Positions 1 through 9,094 of a DNA stretch of 35,819 nt are shown piece after piece. The DNA is from a virus, in IMG/VR virus record IMGVR_UViG_3300027896_000019, positions 1 to 35,819 of that record; one strand, given 5' to 3'. The notes under the pieces are model-generated. The model was not told the origin of the DNA. It saw only the letters and a program-made list of their open reading frames with translations, and did not search any database. Position 1 is the stretch's first letter; the number at the start of each line of letters is the position of its first letter. The position numbers and the translations under genes were made by a program.

Positions 1-68
1 TTTCTGACTATAGCAGAACCAACCATTCCTGTAGAACCTAAAACTAATATTTTTGAATCAATATTCAT
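1..68 (-). CDS. fcl: GDP-L-fucose synthase, N-terminal fragment (cut by window edge)
   Basis: Only the first 22 codons are inside the window. They read [20 protein letters not shown] and then VRK, which is the start of a Rossmann fold with the GxxGxxG dinucleotide-binding loop (GSTGMVG) typical of GDP-L-fucose synthase (GDP-4-keto-6-deoxymannose epimerase/reductase). The start codon overlaps the gmd stop in an ATGA, so the two are translationally coupled. The family normally follows gmd and converts its product to GDP-L-fucose with NADPH. The assignment rests on the motif and the gmd linkage. Another short-chain dehydrogenase/epimerase (for example a GDP-rhamnose-forming reductase) is possible, because only the cofactor loop is visible. 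Confidence 0.8.
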   Translation of the reverse strand, partial: MNIDSKILVLGSTGMVGSAIVR

Positions 69-1102
69 CTATTATCCTCCAACTTCAAATCAGCATCCAT
101 CATTAAATTAACTAAATCTTCAAATGTTGTTTTTGGACTCCAACCAAGTATTGACTTTGCCTTACTAGAATCACCTAGTAAAATATCAACCTCAAGTGGT
201 CTGAAAAACCTTTTATCAACTTCAACAACTTTTTTGTTGTTCCTAGCATTAATCCCAATCTCGTCAACTCCACTTCCTTGCCATTCGATATTTATATCTA
301 CATATTTAAATGCCTTCTCAACAAATTCTCTAATGGTATGCGTTTCACCTGTTGCCAGTACATAATCATCAGCACTATCTTGTTGTAACATCATATACAT
401 TCCTTCAACAAAATCTCTAGCAAATCCAAAATCTCTTTGCGCATCTAAATTACCCAAAGTTAAAATAGATTGTTTGCCAAAATATATTCTGGAAACAGCC
501 TGTGTAATTTTTCTACACACAAATGTTGGTAATCTTCTAGGACTTGTATGATTAAACAATATTCCATTACATGCAAACATATTATATGCTTCTCTATAGT
601 TAACTGTTGCCCAATATGCGTATAATTTTGCTATTGCATATGGGCTTCTAGGAGTAAATGGAGTGTTCTCATTTTGTGGTTGTGTTCCTTCTAACCCACC
701 AAATAATTCACTTGTAGACGCTTGGTAATATTTTGTTTGTATCTGTGTATCTTTGATAGCATCTAACAATCTAATCGCTCCTAAAGCAACAGTATTACCA
801 GTAAACTCTGGTAATTCAAATGACACCATAACATGACTTTGAGCAGATAGATTATATATTTCATCAGGTTTAACCTTATTTAATATTCTATTAATACTAT
901 TTGCATCTGTCATATCACCATAATGTAAATGTAAAGTTTTATATCCAATATTAGGATTTTCATATAAGTGGTCAATTCTATCTGTATTAAATGAGCTAGA
1001 CTTCCTTATTAATCCATGAACATCATAACCTTTATCTAATAATAATTCAGTTAAATAACTACCATCTTGTCCTGTTATTCCTGTTATAAGTGCTTTTTTC
1101 AT
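65..1102 (-). CDS. gmd: GDP-mannose 4,6-dehydratase
   Basis: 345 residues, the usual family length. Converts GDP-D-mannose to GDP-4-keto-6-deoxy-D-mannose in the cytosol, the first step to GDP-L-fucose. Visible motifs are the NADP loop GITGQDG near residues 8-14, the segment TSELFGG with T130 and E132, and YAIAK with Y155 and K159, matching the T/E/Y/K catalytic set of the family. An in-frame ATG four codons upstream (position 1114) exists, but the GGGTGA ribosome site is spaced correctly only for the start used here. The gene starts 4 bases after the upstream methyltransferase stop and overlaps fcl by four bases, so it is mid-operon in the sugar cassette. Confidence 0.95.
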   Translation of the reverse strand: MKKALITGITGQDGSYLTELLLDKGYDVHGLIRKSSSFNTDRIDHLYENPNIGYKTLHLHYGDMTDANSINRILNKVKPDEIYNLSAQSHVMVSFELPEFTGNTVALGAIRLLDAIKDTQIQTKYYQASTSELFGGLEGTQPQNENTPFTPRSPYAIAKLYAYWATVNYREAYNMFACNGILFNHTSPRRLPTFVCRKITQAVSRIYFGKQSILTLGNLDAQRDFGFARDFVEGMYMMLQQDSADDYVLATGETHTIREFVEKAFKYVDINIEWQGSGVDEIGINARNNKKVVEVDKRFFRPLEVDILLGDSSKAKSILGWSPKTTFEDLVNLMMDADLKLEDNR

Positions 1103-1106
1103 ATAA

Positions 1107-1676
1107 TCACCCATTTGTATTTATATAGTCCCAATTCCAATGCTCCATTTGAGCAACAATTACATCTTCTGGTACATAACCATCGTCATAACTAATTAAA
1201 TAATTTTCATTAATTTCTTTAATCTTTTCAAGTATATCTGATTCAAGTACTTGATATTTTTGATATAATGCACTATTATTATTCCACATTCTTCTATCAT
1301 CAATTAATAAAGTATGTGTTTTAATTTTATGTTGTTTAATAATATTAAGTTCGTCAATCACAGGACACATTTTATCGCCAAATAATGTTGTATTATCGCT
1401 GAAATGTGCATCTAACCAAAAACATATATTTTGGTTTATATCCTTAATTATATCCCAAAGTATTTTCGAACTATCACCTAATATAATTTCTACTGTTTCG
1501 TTATGTTTAAATTTTGCCTTACAATGTTCATAATATCTTGGAGTGATTTCAATTGATATTATTTTTTTAAAGCCTGATTCCAATGCATGTTCGATTCCTC
1601 TACCTAAATAACTACCTGTTTCCACGAACACATTATTATTATTATAATTATTAAAGATATTTTTAACACCTGACAT
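1107..1676 (-). CDS. Putative class I SAM-dependent methyltransferase
   Basis: 189 residues. The segment [17 protein letters not shown] near residues 16-32 resembles motif I of Rossmann methyltransferases (E/D-x-G-x-x-x-G). It is followed by an acidic strand end (IISIEITP) and by GDSSKIL and FWLDAHF, which look like motifs II-IV. Such short proteins occur in glycan clusters of bacteria and large viruses. The likely role is O-methylation of a sugar. It sits between another methyltransferase and gmd with tight spacing and has an AAAGGAG ribosome site. The exact substrate is unknown and the fold call is from motifs only. Confidence 0.6.
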   Translation of the reverse strand: MSGVKNIFNNYNNNNVFVETGSYLGRGIEHALESGFKKIISIEITPRYYEHCKAKFKHNETVEIILGDSSKILWDIIKDINQNICFWLDAHFSDNTTLFGDKMCPVIDELNIIKQHKIKTHTLLIDDRRMWNNNSALYQKYQVLESDILEKIKEINENYLISYDDGYVPEDVIVAQMEHWNWDYINTNG

Positions 1677-1693
1677 TAATTCTCCTTTAATTG

Positions 1694-2278
1694 CTATTGT
1701 TTTTTAATTATAGCCAATGATGCACAAACTTCATCTAATTTTATTTTATTGTCTGTAACAAATTCATCTACTGCAATCGTAACTTCATTAATTATACCAT
1801 AATCATGTATCAACATATATCCATTATGCACTAACTTGTTATAAAAATATTCCATTGCCAACCATGTTGTATGTCCAGTATCTACATCTATATGCACTAA
1901 ACTATAGTTAATTTTTTTATTTTTTATATGTTTTAATGTTTCTGTAGGAAACACACCTTTGTAAAATTTAACATTAAAATACTCTTTTAGGTAATTTTTA
2001 ACATCATCTATGTTACTTATATAATTATCTTCTCTGTATGCAACATTACTTTTTTCTAATACTGTACCTTCGAATGTATCAAATAAATGTAAAACCTTAT
2101 CATTTTTTTTAAGTTCACAAATAATTTTAGCAGAAGCACCTTTCCATACACCAACCTCAACAATATCACCATTTAGTTCTTTAATTTCATTTAAAATATT
2201 ATATAGTTTGCTTGCTTCAAAAAAATTTAATCCATAACAAACTTCTGACTGTATTTTAGAATATAGCTTATTAAACAT
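1694..2278 (-). CDS. TylF/macrocin-type O-methyltransferase
   Basis: 194 residues. Motifs in order are IVEVGVWKGASA (SAM loop), HLFDTFEG, YKGVFPET, LVHIDVD (metal and substrate aspartates) and YMLIHDYG. This succession is characteristic of the TylF family, metal-dependent O-methyltransferases acting on sugar hydroxyls of antibiotics and polysaccharides. It is preceded by AAAGGAGATATAATT as ribosome site. Its place among glycosyltransferases suggests it methylates a sugar on the glycan made by this cassette. The family is clear from motifs; the substrate is inference. Confidence 0.8.
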   Translation of the reverse strand: MFNKLYSKIQSEVCYGLNFFEASKLYNILNEIKELNGDIVEVGVWKGASAKIICELKKNDKVLHLFDTFEGTVLEKSNVAYREDNYISNIDDVKNYLKEYFNVKFYKGVFPTETLKHIKNKKINYSLVHIDVDTGHTTWLAMEYFYNKLVHNGYMLIHDYGIINEVTIAVDEFVTDNKIKLDEVCASLAIIKKQ

Positions 2279-2292
2279 AATTATATCTCCTT

Positions 2293-2916
2293 TTATTTTC
2301 TTATAAATAATGAGTTACCACATTGTAAATAGTTGTAAATATTTTCATTTAACACTTCTACAAAACCAATTTCAGACATAAATTGTTTAAATTCACCATA
2401 TAATGTCAATCCCTCATAAAACTCAACAAGTGAATACTCTGCAAAAATAGCTTTAGTTGTATGCAAAATTTTATCAGCATGTTTCAAAACTTTATGTTCA
2501 TTACCTTGTAAATCTAACCACATAAAATCAATTCTATCAATATTAAAATCTTCAACAAATTTATTAATAGTAATTGTTTGAACAACTTCTTCTCTATCAA
2601 ATGTGCATGTTGGAAACATCGTTAAATGTTCTTTTGGTTTTAATAATGAACTTGACTGATTGGAATATCCATCACTTATATATATTGTTTTTTCCCCTAT
2701 AGTATCATCTAATGCTAAATTATAAGTATGAATGTTTGGTATAGCACATGTACTCTCTGATAACAATTTATATATATGCGATACTGGTTCAAATGAGTAT
2801 ATCGTAGAGTTTTGAAATAATTTAGAAAAGTCTATTGAATCATTTCCATTAAATGCTCCTGCATCTAAAATTACAGCATCATCACTAATATATTGTTTTA
2901 AAATATTTTTGTCCAT
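2293..2916 (-). CDS. FkbM-family methyltransferase
   Basis: 207 residues with the FkbM layout: VILDAGAFNGNDS near residues 16-28 (SAM loop), TIYSFEPV (acidic end of strand 2), YNLALDD, then RIDFMWLDLQGNEHKVL near 140-156 and IFAEYSLVEFY. FkbM enzymes are O-methyltransferases frequently found in lipopolysaccharide, glycopeptide and capsule clusters. The first 32 bases overlap the 3' end of the upstream glycosyltransferase in another frame, implying coupled translation. The sugar position methylated cannot be told from sequence. Confidence 0.85.
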   Translation of the reverse strand: MDKNILKQYISDDAVILDAGAFNGNDSIDFSKLFQNSTIYSFEPVSHIYKLLSESTCAIPNIHTYNLALDDTIGEKTIYISDGYSNQSSSLLKPKEHLTMFPTCTFDREEVVQTITINKFVEDFNIDRIDFMWLDLQGNEHKVLKHADKILHTTKAIFAEYSLVEFYEGLTLYGEFKQFMSEIGFVEVLNENIYNYLQCGNSLFIRK

Positions 2917-3613
2917 TTATCGTTAACCTTTCTTCTATTGGTAAATACATTCTTCTAGAATAAGTTTCTCTATCTTGGTTAAAGTTTTTAAAATTTGCTT
3001 CATCAAATTCATCTTGTTTTCTTTTTCCAGAAACATAATGTTTATGTTGAAATATTACTCCATCTGTATCTCTATCATCTTTCAATAATCCAAGTTCATT
3101 TAAGTTATGATAGGCTTCATTATCAGAAAAACAATGTGTATATTCTGGATGAAATACAATCTTATTTAATTTTTTTAAACAATAATAAGTCATACAGGCT
3201 AAAGTAATACATAAACATCCAACTTTAGAATATTTATTTTGATAACCATCATCTAAAAATACTGCTCCATTCCAATCTATAAATTTGTTTTCTACCCATT
3301 CATCCCAAAATACATTATCTGGTGGATAAAAATCATCTGATAATAAAATCAATATATCTGAATCATTGGCTTCTAAACTTGTTGTTAATTTAGATATTGC
3401 ATAATTATAACCTTTGCGCTCATTATCATATATAATATATCCATTGGCATCATTGAACATTGTATAATCAATTAATTCTTCATCATTAATTTGTGTAATT
3501 ATTAAATGAAGGGACACTCTTTCTGGATGTTTACAATGTTTTAACCATTCTTTATATGTATTCATAAACATTTCTGGTCTAATTGTTGCACCTAAAATTA
3601 AAATGTTTTTCAA
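2885..3613 (-). CDS. Putative GT-A-type glycosyltransferase
   Basis: 242 residues, TTG start behind a GAGGTGT ribosome site. The N-terminus MKNILILGATIRP leads into alternating strands and helices. ILILLSDDFYPP near residues 87-98 looks like the DxD metal/nucleotide-sugar site of GT-A enzymes, and HCFSDNEAYH near 160-169 resembles the late acidic acceptor site. No full family signature is present, so it is a distant GT2-like enzyme at best. It lies between a CgeB-like glycosyltransferase and a sugar methyltransferase, which supports a role in glycan assembly. A non-enzymatic sugar-binding role cannot be excluded. Confidence 0.6.
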   Translation of the reverse strand: MKNILILGATIRPEMFMNTYKEWLKHCKHPERVSLHLIITQINDEELIDYTMFNDANGYIIYDNERKGYNYAISKLTTSLEANDSDILILLSDDFYPPDNVFWDEWVENKFIDWNGAVFLDDGYQNKYSKVGCLCITLACMTYYCLKKLNKIVFHPEYTHCFSDNEAYHNLNELGLLKDDRDTDGVIFQHKHYVSGKRKQDEFDEANFKNFNQDRETYSRRMYLPIEERLTINGQKYFKTIY

Positions 3614-3625
3614 TTATACACCTCA

Positions 3626-4639
3626 TTATATTCCAAGATTAATAATTTCATCTATAATTACTCTTGCTCTTATATCATAATTATGATTCCTTACAACAAA
3701 GTCTCTTGCAATCTTTGCTTTTTGTCTACGATGTTCATCATTCATATTTAAAATTTCTTCAACCATTAATTCTGCTTCATTTGAATTTTTTGCATGATAC
3801 ATATGCTCTCCGAAAATTTCATATTGTGCAGGTTGATAATGTGCTAACATTAAACTCTCGTGACTACAAGCAATAGTTTCATATGGACGCATAGAACAAT
3901 GAGTGTTACTGTTAACAGGCACATTCATTCCAAGCATACATTTACTAGAGTTTGTAACAACTGGTAGCCATTCATAAGGAAGTTCAGCATAACCATCTTT
4001 TGTCCAATAATTATTTGGATAATTTTTTAGATTAACAGGTCTAGTTTCATCCATCCACCAAATGCCATAAATCATCATATCGTATTTTTGCTTTTCTAAT
4101 AAATTCATAACAAACCATTTAGTTTCATCGTATCTATTAGAGTAATTTCTAGCGACTAAGCTAATATCATGTGTAAACGCTTGTTCTTTTGGAACAGGTT
4201 TATGAAAATCAGCATTACATCCAAACAGCAAATTACCACATTTTATATTTCTTAATTTGAAACTAGATAACTTTTCACCCATTGTAGTCCATAGAAAATC
4301 ACAATTAGCACTCATATATTCACCTATTTGTGGTGTGCAATCAGCTTCTATATCCCAACAATGAAATTGAATTCCTTTATGTATAAATAAAGTATATAAT
4401 AAATTAATGGGTAAATTGCTATACCCCTCAGTAAATATTACAGTTGGTTTAAAGGTTTCAACTCTATCCATAATTAACTTAATATGTTGTTCCAAAGGTT
4501 TATCCCATATTGCACAACACTCATTATCTAAAAATGAAGTTTTACAACCAAGATTATCAAAACCAGATTTTAAACCATATTTAATCAAAGGGGTTTGTGA
4601 TAAAAATAATACTCTTATATCCTTATAGTCCTTAATCAT
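3626..4639 (-). CDS. CgeB-like GT-B glycosyltransferase
   Basis: 337 residues. The N-terminal half starts with a Rossmann strand (IRVLFLSQTPLIKYGL). The C-terminal part has SMRPYETIACSHESLML, the donor-binding acidic helix, followed by GEHMYHAKNSNEAELMVEE and the ARDFVVRNHNYDIRARVII ending. This is the pattern of the CgeB/Glyco_trans_1_2 group of GT-B retaining transferases, named after a Bacillus spore-coat maturation protein and common in phage and flagellin glycosylation loci. A GAGGTAGATT ribosome site precedes the ATG. Donor could be the GDP-fucose made by this cassette, which is inference. Confidence 0.8.
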   Translation of the reverse strand: MIKDYKDIRVLFLSQTPLIKYGLKSGFDNLGCKTSFLDNECCAIWDKPLEQHIKLIMDRVETFKPTVIFTEGYSNLPINLLYTLFIHKGIQFHCWDIEADCTPQIGEYMSANCDFLWTTMGEKLSSFKLRNIKCGNLLFGCNADFHKPVPKEQAFTHDISLVARNYSNRYDETKWFVMNLLEKQKYDMMIYGIWWMDETRPVNLKNYPNNYWTKDGYAELPYEWLPVVTNSSKCMLGMNVPVNSNTHCSMRPYETIACSHESLMLAHYQPAQYEIFGEHMYHAKNSNEAELMVEEILNMNDEHRRQKAKIARDFVVRNHNYDIRARVIIDEIINLGI

Positions 4640-4647
4640 AATCTACC

Positions 4648-5640
4648 TCAAATTTTGATATTATTTTTTACTGCAAACTTATCAATTGCTTGTTCAATCA
4701 CATCAACACGACTATACCAACTATTCTGACTTGCTATGTTTTTACATTTATTAATAATTTCTATATCATCTTTACATCTTAATGCCCTATAAACATTATT
4801 AATAAATTCAATATGATTTCTACTTGCATAAACAGCATCAGGGTATATCGTAGCTTCTGGTATATCTGTTGCAACGGTTATTTTGCCGTGTGACATAGCT
4901 TCGTAGTTTTTTATTGGATTACTATAATCCGCTACTTGGCAACGCTTAAAAGGAAGGATATTAACGTCACAGTGATGATAGTATGCCTGTAAATCTTTAT
5001 AAGATTTTTTGCCAATATATACAATGTCTTTTGGTGCTTTGGATAACCCCCATCCTATTCCTACAACGGCTAAAGTGAATTTTGAGGCTAGTTTCTCAAC
5101 TAATTCAATATCACACCAACTGCCTGACAAAGCCCCAGAAAACAATAAAATTGGACGTTTTAAGCCTATGAATTCTTGGGGAACTTGATAAGCCTGATTA
5201 CCCAACTCTGGGAAACATGCATTTCTACACATATGTATATTAGGATGTTGGTTTTTTCTTAAATCATATAAAGGTTGTGAGGTTGTAAGTAGAATATCCG
5301 CTTTTTCCACCATTAGATGTTCATCAGATGCATTTTCTTCAAAATTATCTAATGAATCATAGATGTGAATTTTGTAATTAAGTTCGTTTAATTCTTTATG
5401 TTTATGTGACCATGAAGTAAATGCTATATCAATTTTAGGAACTCTTTTTTTAAATAAATCCCAATTATGATAAAGAGTAAAATTGTCATTTAGTCTTTCT
5501 CTATTACAATGAATATTAAATGATTTATTTATCCAATATACATGATAGCCACGTTGACTAAATATATCCATTAAATGATGTGGACGTTGTTTTAACGCAA
5601 AATCATAGTCAATTGTATTAAAATATGCTATAGATTTCAT
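4648..5640 (-). CDS. GT-B (family 4-like) glycosyltransferase
   Basis: 330 residues from the internal ATG at 5640, which has an AAAGGGGTATCA ribosome site. A longer frame extends 23 codons upstream but would run back through the terminator and promoter. RPHHLMDIFSQRGYHVYW near residues 18-35 is the usual GT4 N-terminal acceptor region. RPILLFSGALSG opens the C-terminal domain, and NPIKNYEAMSHGKITVATD is the E-x7-E-like donor site. First gene of the sugar cassette, directly behind its own promoter, so probably the committed transferase of the pathway. Confidence 0.8.
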   Translation of the reverse strand: MKSIAYFNTIDYDFALKQRPHHLMDIFSQRGYHVYWINKSFNIHCNRERLNDNFTLYHNWDLFKKRVPKIDIAFTSWSHKHKELNELNYKIHIYDSLDNFEENASDEHLMVEKADILLTTSQPLYDLRKNQHPNIHMCRNACFPELGNQAYQVPQEFIGLKRPILLFSGALSGSWCDIELVEKLASKFTLAVVGIGWGLSKAPKDIVYIGKKSYKDLQAYYHHCDVNILPFKRCQVADYSNPIKNYEAMSHGKITVATDIPEATIYPDAVYASRNHIEFINNVYRALRCKDDIEIINKCKNIASQNSWYSRVDVIEQAIDKFAVKNNIKI

Positions 5641-5658
5641 TGATACCCCTTTTTTGGC

Positions 5659-5700
5659 TAAAAAAAATAATAGGGATATATTATCTATATCCCTATTATT
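5659..5700 (-). terminator. Intrinsic terminator of the virion operon
   Basis: A perfect 15-bp inverted repeat (5666-5680 with 5686-5700, stem AATAATAGGGATATA) around a 5-base loop. On the minus strand it is followed directly by seven T residues. It sits 42 bases past the stop of the probable tail tube gene, so it should end the structural-gene transcript. Confidence 0.85.
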
Positions 5701-5729
5701 ATAATACATCTATATATTAATATTGTCAA
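5701..5729 (-). promoter_or_regulatory. Promoter of the sugar cassette
   Basis: TTGACA (5729-5724) and TATTAT (5706-5701) are separated by exactly 17 bases, with an overlapping TATAAT three bases on. The expected start is near 5694, inside the upstream arm of the terminator stem. RNA from this promoter would therefore lack most of the 5' arm and not form the terminator, while read-through RNA from the capsid genes would. Confidence 0.75.
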
Positions 5730-5741
5730 TATAATTTCAAT

Positions 5742-6506
5742 TTATGCAGGAACAACAATAAACTCCCACATGTTACCATCTGACCTTCTAGGGTCAAGAC
5801 CTTGTAAGTCTAGTTTAAATGTCGAAGCACTCTTGTAACTTCCACCAATTTCATAGGTAGGCATTACTTTCATTTTGTAGCAAGTAAGCTGTGCATATGC
5901 TTCAATTGTAGAATTGGTAGCGTCTGCATCACTATAAATTGGGAATTGAATTGTGCAAGAACAAGCTTCTGCAAAATCGTTTGTTTGAACAGTTAAAATT
6001 TCAGTTGTAGGAGTAGTAGCAACCTTATATGCAGGATATACTTTTGTTCCTGCTAATGCTACGTTAAAACTTAATTCAGTAACACCACCAACTGTTTGAG
6101 CAAAAAATTCAGAAGCACTAGGTGTAGCAGTTCCTAAATCTAAACCATTAATTTCAATACTTCCTGCAACAGCTAAATGAGGTAGAGTAATTGTATTAGT
6201 AACTGCACCTACTGTATAAGGAGTACCAAAATAATAATATTCTGATGCTGAAATTGTTTTAGCTCCACCTGATGTAATTATAAGTTGGTCAAAATCCCAT
6301 TGTGCATCAGTCATAGCAATTGCAATAGATTTCTTTGTATCAATTCTTGCTAGATTATAAAAACTCCAACCACCATTGATTTCTAAGGAATCTCCACCCA
6401 AAGTTATTGAACCCTGACTAGCAGTCGCAACATGCAAGTTTCTACTTGCTGTTCTAATTAATGCTTTTGGAGCATCAACGATAAAGCCTTTTCCTGTAAA
6501 AGCCAT
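5742..6506 (-). CDS. Probable major tail (tube) protein
   Basis: 254 residues, beta-rich and rich in Ala, Thr, Ser and Gly, with almost no charged runs, as expected for an abundant virion subunit. It has the strongest type of ribosome site (AAAGGAGGAACTATAA) and is the last structural gene before a terminator. It follows the neck and tail-completion candidates, where the tail tube gene sits in most long-tailed phages. The C-terminal segment around LDLQGLDPRRSDGNMW may form the inter-ring contact. No decisive family motif was recognised. A decoration or other tail protein remains possible. Confidence 0.6.
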   Translation of the reverse strand: MAFTGKGFIVDAPKALIRTASRNLHVATASQGSITLGGDSLEINGGWSFYNLARIDTKKSIAIAMTDAQWDFDQLIITSGGAKTISASEYYYFGTPYTVGAVTNTITLPHLAVAGSIEINGLDLGTATPSASEFFAQTVGGVTELSFNVALAGTKVYPAYKVATTPTTEILTVQTNDFAEACSCTIQFPIYSDADATNSTIEAYAQLTCYKMKVMPTYEIGGSYKSASTFKLDLQGLDPRRSDGNMWEFIVVPA

Positions 6507-6576
6507 TTATAGTTCCTCCTTTAATATTTTTTTATTTATTTAAGTCTAAATAAGACTAGTAAATGATAGAATTGAA

Positions 6577-7026
6577 CTACTTATAGATTTTTTTAAATTC
6601 AAACCTTTGTGCTATTCTTCTATAATTTGTAGAATTAGAAATGAGTTCATAACAACTTATAAAATATAATTTGTTTGAATTAACATATTTTTTATGTAAA
6701 AGTTGTTGTATTCTATCAGTTATTTGAAAACATTTTGATTGAAAACCTGATTGAACATCTTTATTTTTTGGAACATATACTTCAATAATGATGGGAGTCC
6801 ATTTCACAAAGTCATTTTCTGTATCACTTTGCATTGCATTTCTCATTAATATTCTACAGCATCCATCATTTGTGAATTTATCACTTATAAATGTTTGTAG
6901 AAAATATTTGTCTAATAAGACACCAAAGTTGTTTTTCTCTGTAATTGGAATATCCATTAATGACTTTAAAGCATCATCATTTACTAATACTTTATAAATT
7001 GAAGCTATGTCTAAAGCTAGGCTCAT
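6577..7026 (-). CDS. Putative tail terminator/completion protein
   Basis: 149 residues. No clear motif. It has an alternating helix and strand pattern (VKWTPIIIEVYVPKN, then FQITDRIQQLLHKKY) similar to small tail-terminator proteins, and it lies just before the tail tube gene, the usual place for them. Ribosome site GGTGATATT. The role is inferred from order and size only; hexameric ring proteins at the tail end are typically 120-160 residues. Confidence 0.4.
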   Translation of the reverse strand: MSLALDIASIYKVLVNDDALKSLMDIPITEKNNFGVLLDKYFLQTFISDKFTNDGCCRILMRNAMQSDTENDFVKWTPIIIEVYVPKNKDVQSGFQSKCFQITDRIQQLLHKKYVNSNKLYFISCYELISNSTNYRRIAQRFEFKKIYK

Positions 7027-7038
7027 AATATCACCAAC

Positions 7039-7650
7039 TTACTTTTTTTTAACAACCTTTATATATTTAGAAAAATTAATTTTATTTACTGCTAATGTAA
7101 TAGCATCATTAAAATCTTTTTCTATTAATTGTTCAGAGTTGTAGAAAATTTTAGTAAAAAATGGGTGTCCTTTTTGTCTAAACGCAGTAATTTCTTCTGT
7201 ATGCTCTGCTTGACTTTCTTCCCACCATCCATAATCAATATTATAAACATTTTTACCTTCTCTACCATATACCTTCATACCATCTCTATCCTCAGCATGA
7301 TAATATTGAGATGATAAATAATCAGAAATCCAAGGATTATTGAAAGTATCTGCTTCTGTACCCATACCAAATTCAATTATCATAGCTTTATAAATTGTAT
7401 CATCAGATTGGTCTAAAACACCGATTTTACGCATTAAATCCAAACCTTTACTAACTGCTTTAAAGTTTAATGCTTCAATAATATCTCTTCTCCATTCTGG
7501 TTTACCAACAGAATCAATAGTTCCACTGGATGGTATGGTTGAAATTTCATATATCATATAAGCAACAAACTTATTTGATAATTTATCTAACTCTATTTCT
7601 AAATATTTTTTAAGGTCACTTATTAACTTTTGAGTATCAAATTCAATCAT
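7039..7650 (-). CDS. Putative neck protein (HK97 gp10-like position)
   Basis: 203 residues from the ATG at 7650, chosen because GGTGAT is correctly spaced there, while the ATG four codons upstream has no site. Starts with an amphipathic helix (DTQKLISDLKKYLEIELDKL) and has WWEESQAEHTEE and the segment RQKGHPFFTKIFY near the C-terminus. A 'hPFh' motif before a final helix is typical of gp10-like head-tail joining proteins. Overlaps the upstream gene by 8 bases. Function inferred from order and the late motif. Confidence 0.5.
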   Translation of the reverse strand: MIEFDTQKLISDLKKYLEIELDKLSNKFVAYMIYEISTIPSSGTIDSVGKPEWRRDIIEALNFKAVSKGLDLMRKIGVLDQSDDTIYKAMIIEFGMGTEADTFNNPWISDYLSSQYYHAEDRDGMKVYGREGKNVYNIDYGWWEESQAEHTEEITAFRQKGHPFFTKIFYNSEQLIEKDFNDAITLAVNKINFSKYIKVVKKK

Positions 7651-8302
7651 GTTTATCACCATCTATAATTTTACAATATAACATAAGTACTCCATCTACA
7701 TTAGTACAATTTAATTGAGAATAATCTATATCATAAATCATATATTGTGAACCATAATAATTAAATTCATCTGTAACCATTAAATTTTTAGTATCATCGT
7801 TATATTGGACTCCAACTAGGATAGTTTGACTTGCTTCAATACCAATAGTACCTTCATTTTGCATCCAAGCCCTTGCATTTACTCTACTAACAAACCCATA
7901 AGTATTTAATGAAATATCAATAAAACTAGCAGGAGTTGAAGCTATACCATCAGCGTCTAATTCAGCATATGTCCATCGTTGAAAATCTAAACTAACTGTA
8001 CATAATTGAATTTGAGTTTTATTACAATTAATAGCTCTAAAAGGAAACCAATTAACTAAATATATATGATTTTGAGTATCAGTAACATAGTCACCTTTTT
8101 TCAAGTCTATAGACTTAGAACATGTAAATAGCTTTGATGTATCACTTAAACCTTTCATATTAGATTTAAAATCTAAATCTTCTATTAATGCTTTACACAA
8201 TATAGGTGTAGCAGAAGTAAAATTAATTGTACAATCTTCTCCTAGAGATAATAATATATCATCGAAATCTTGTTCTAAATAAGAGGGTACATAAAAGTCC
8301 AT
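7643..8302 (-). CDS. Putative head closure / head-tail joining protein
   Basis: 219 residues, beta-rich. The part KGDYVTDTQNHIYLVNWF near residues 69-86 resembles the beta-barrel of head-closure proteins, in which 'GDYV...YLV' strands recur. Strong GGAGGGAATAACA ribosome site. It lies in the series of joining genes between capsid and tail tube. Assigned by context and the strand pattern; not recognised at family level. Confidence 0.4.
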   Translation of the reverse strand: MDFYVPSYLEQDFDDILLSLGEDCTINFTSATPILCKALIEDLDFKSNMKGLSDTSKLFTCSKSIDLKKGDYVTDTQNHIYLVNWFPFRAINCNKTQIQLCTVSLDFQRWTYAELDADGIASTPASFIDISLNTYGFVSRVNARAWMQNEGTIGIEASQTILVGVQYNDDTKNLMVTDEFNYYGSQYMIYDIDYSQLNCTNVDGVLMLYCKIIDGDKHD

Positions 8303-8304
8303 TG

Positions 8305-8595
8305 TTATTCCCTCCTTTTTAAAAAGTCAAAAAACTTTAAATCAGGTTTTTTGACTTTAGTACAATTGTTTTCGTCTGTTCTGATATTATCTGGCAATCT
8401 CTCTATACTGCCAGCTAAATTAAATATATATTTTTTGACATCATTATATTCTAATTTATTATTGGCTAAATCTTCGATTTGATATAATAAACTTAAAGTC
8501 TTTTGACTAAGTAGATGGCAATATTCACTGATAGTAAATTCTTCTACACCTATTATTTCAAGGTCTTTGTTTTTATATTTAATTTCTATACGCAA
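8305..8595 (-). CDS. Small protein of the head-tail region, unknown
   Basis: 96 residues, TTG start behind GGTGGTG. Highly charged and mostly helical (EYCHLLSQKTLSLLYQIEDL), ending in basic FFDFLKRRE. No signal peptide or membrane segment. It ends 2 bases before the next gene's start in the virion operon, so it is probably co-expressed with the joining proteins. It could be a chaperone or a minor structural protein. I do not recognise it. Confidence 0.6.
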   Translation of the reverse strand: MRIEIKYKNKDLEIIGVEEFTISEYCHLLSQKTLSLLYQIEDLANNKLEYNDVKKYIFNLAGSIERLPDNIRTDENNCTKVKKPDLKFFDFLKRRE

Positions 8596-8606
8596 AATTA
8601 CACCAC

Positions 8607-9074
8607 CTATCCACTATAATCAAATGATAAACCAGTTTTTGTAATTGAGTTTATTTCTGTCATATTCGAATACTCAGTCATTTTATGGAATAAATCTGTT
8701 AATTGATTTTCTCTATCTTGAATTATTTGAGTTAAAAATTCGAATGGCTTATACGCATACGCAACACTTAAAGCGTTGGTAGTATAACTAACTAATGTAT
8801 TCCAATAATTCCTAACACATTGAAAAAACTCAATTTCAGACGCAGTAATAACATAATTTGTCTGCAATATATCTAAAGTAGTATTGACTGTAGGAGTAGC
8901 ACCGTCAACATACTCACTATCCCAAGACACAGCTCTGCCAGTATCACTAAATAATCGTTGGCATCCAGAGATACAAAAATTTAAATAATCATCATCAGTA
9001 AACACAATAGGTGTTCTTTGATTGCGTACATTTTTCACCAATTGTTCTTTTAAGTCTAAAAGAGATGTTGACAT
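8607..9074 (-). CDS. Putative head-tail connector/adaptor
   Basis: 155 residues. The N-terminus (SLLDLKEQLVKNVRN followed by FTDDDYLNFCISGCQRLF) has the 'helix, then Asp-rich turn, then helix' pattern of adaptor proteins of the gp6/gp15 type. These form a 12-mer ring under the portal and usually read 'lrlrtDe...Ddelleliea'. A long central helix and a polar C-terminus follow. It is the second gene after the major capsid gene, a usual adaptor position. Inference from order and weak pattern. Confidence 0.45.
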   Translation of the reverse strand: MSTSLLDLKEQLVKNVRNQRTPIVFTDDDYLNFCISGCQRLFSDTGRAVSWDSEYVDGATPTVNTTLDILQTNYVITASEIEFFQCVRNYWNTLVSYTTNALSVAYAYKPFEFLTQIIQDRENQLTDLFHKMTEYSNMTEINSITKTGLSFDYSG

Positions 9075-9094
9075 TTAAATCACACCTTTATATT

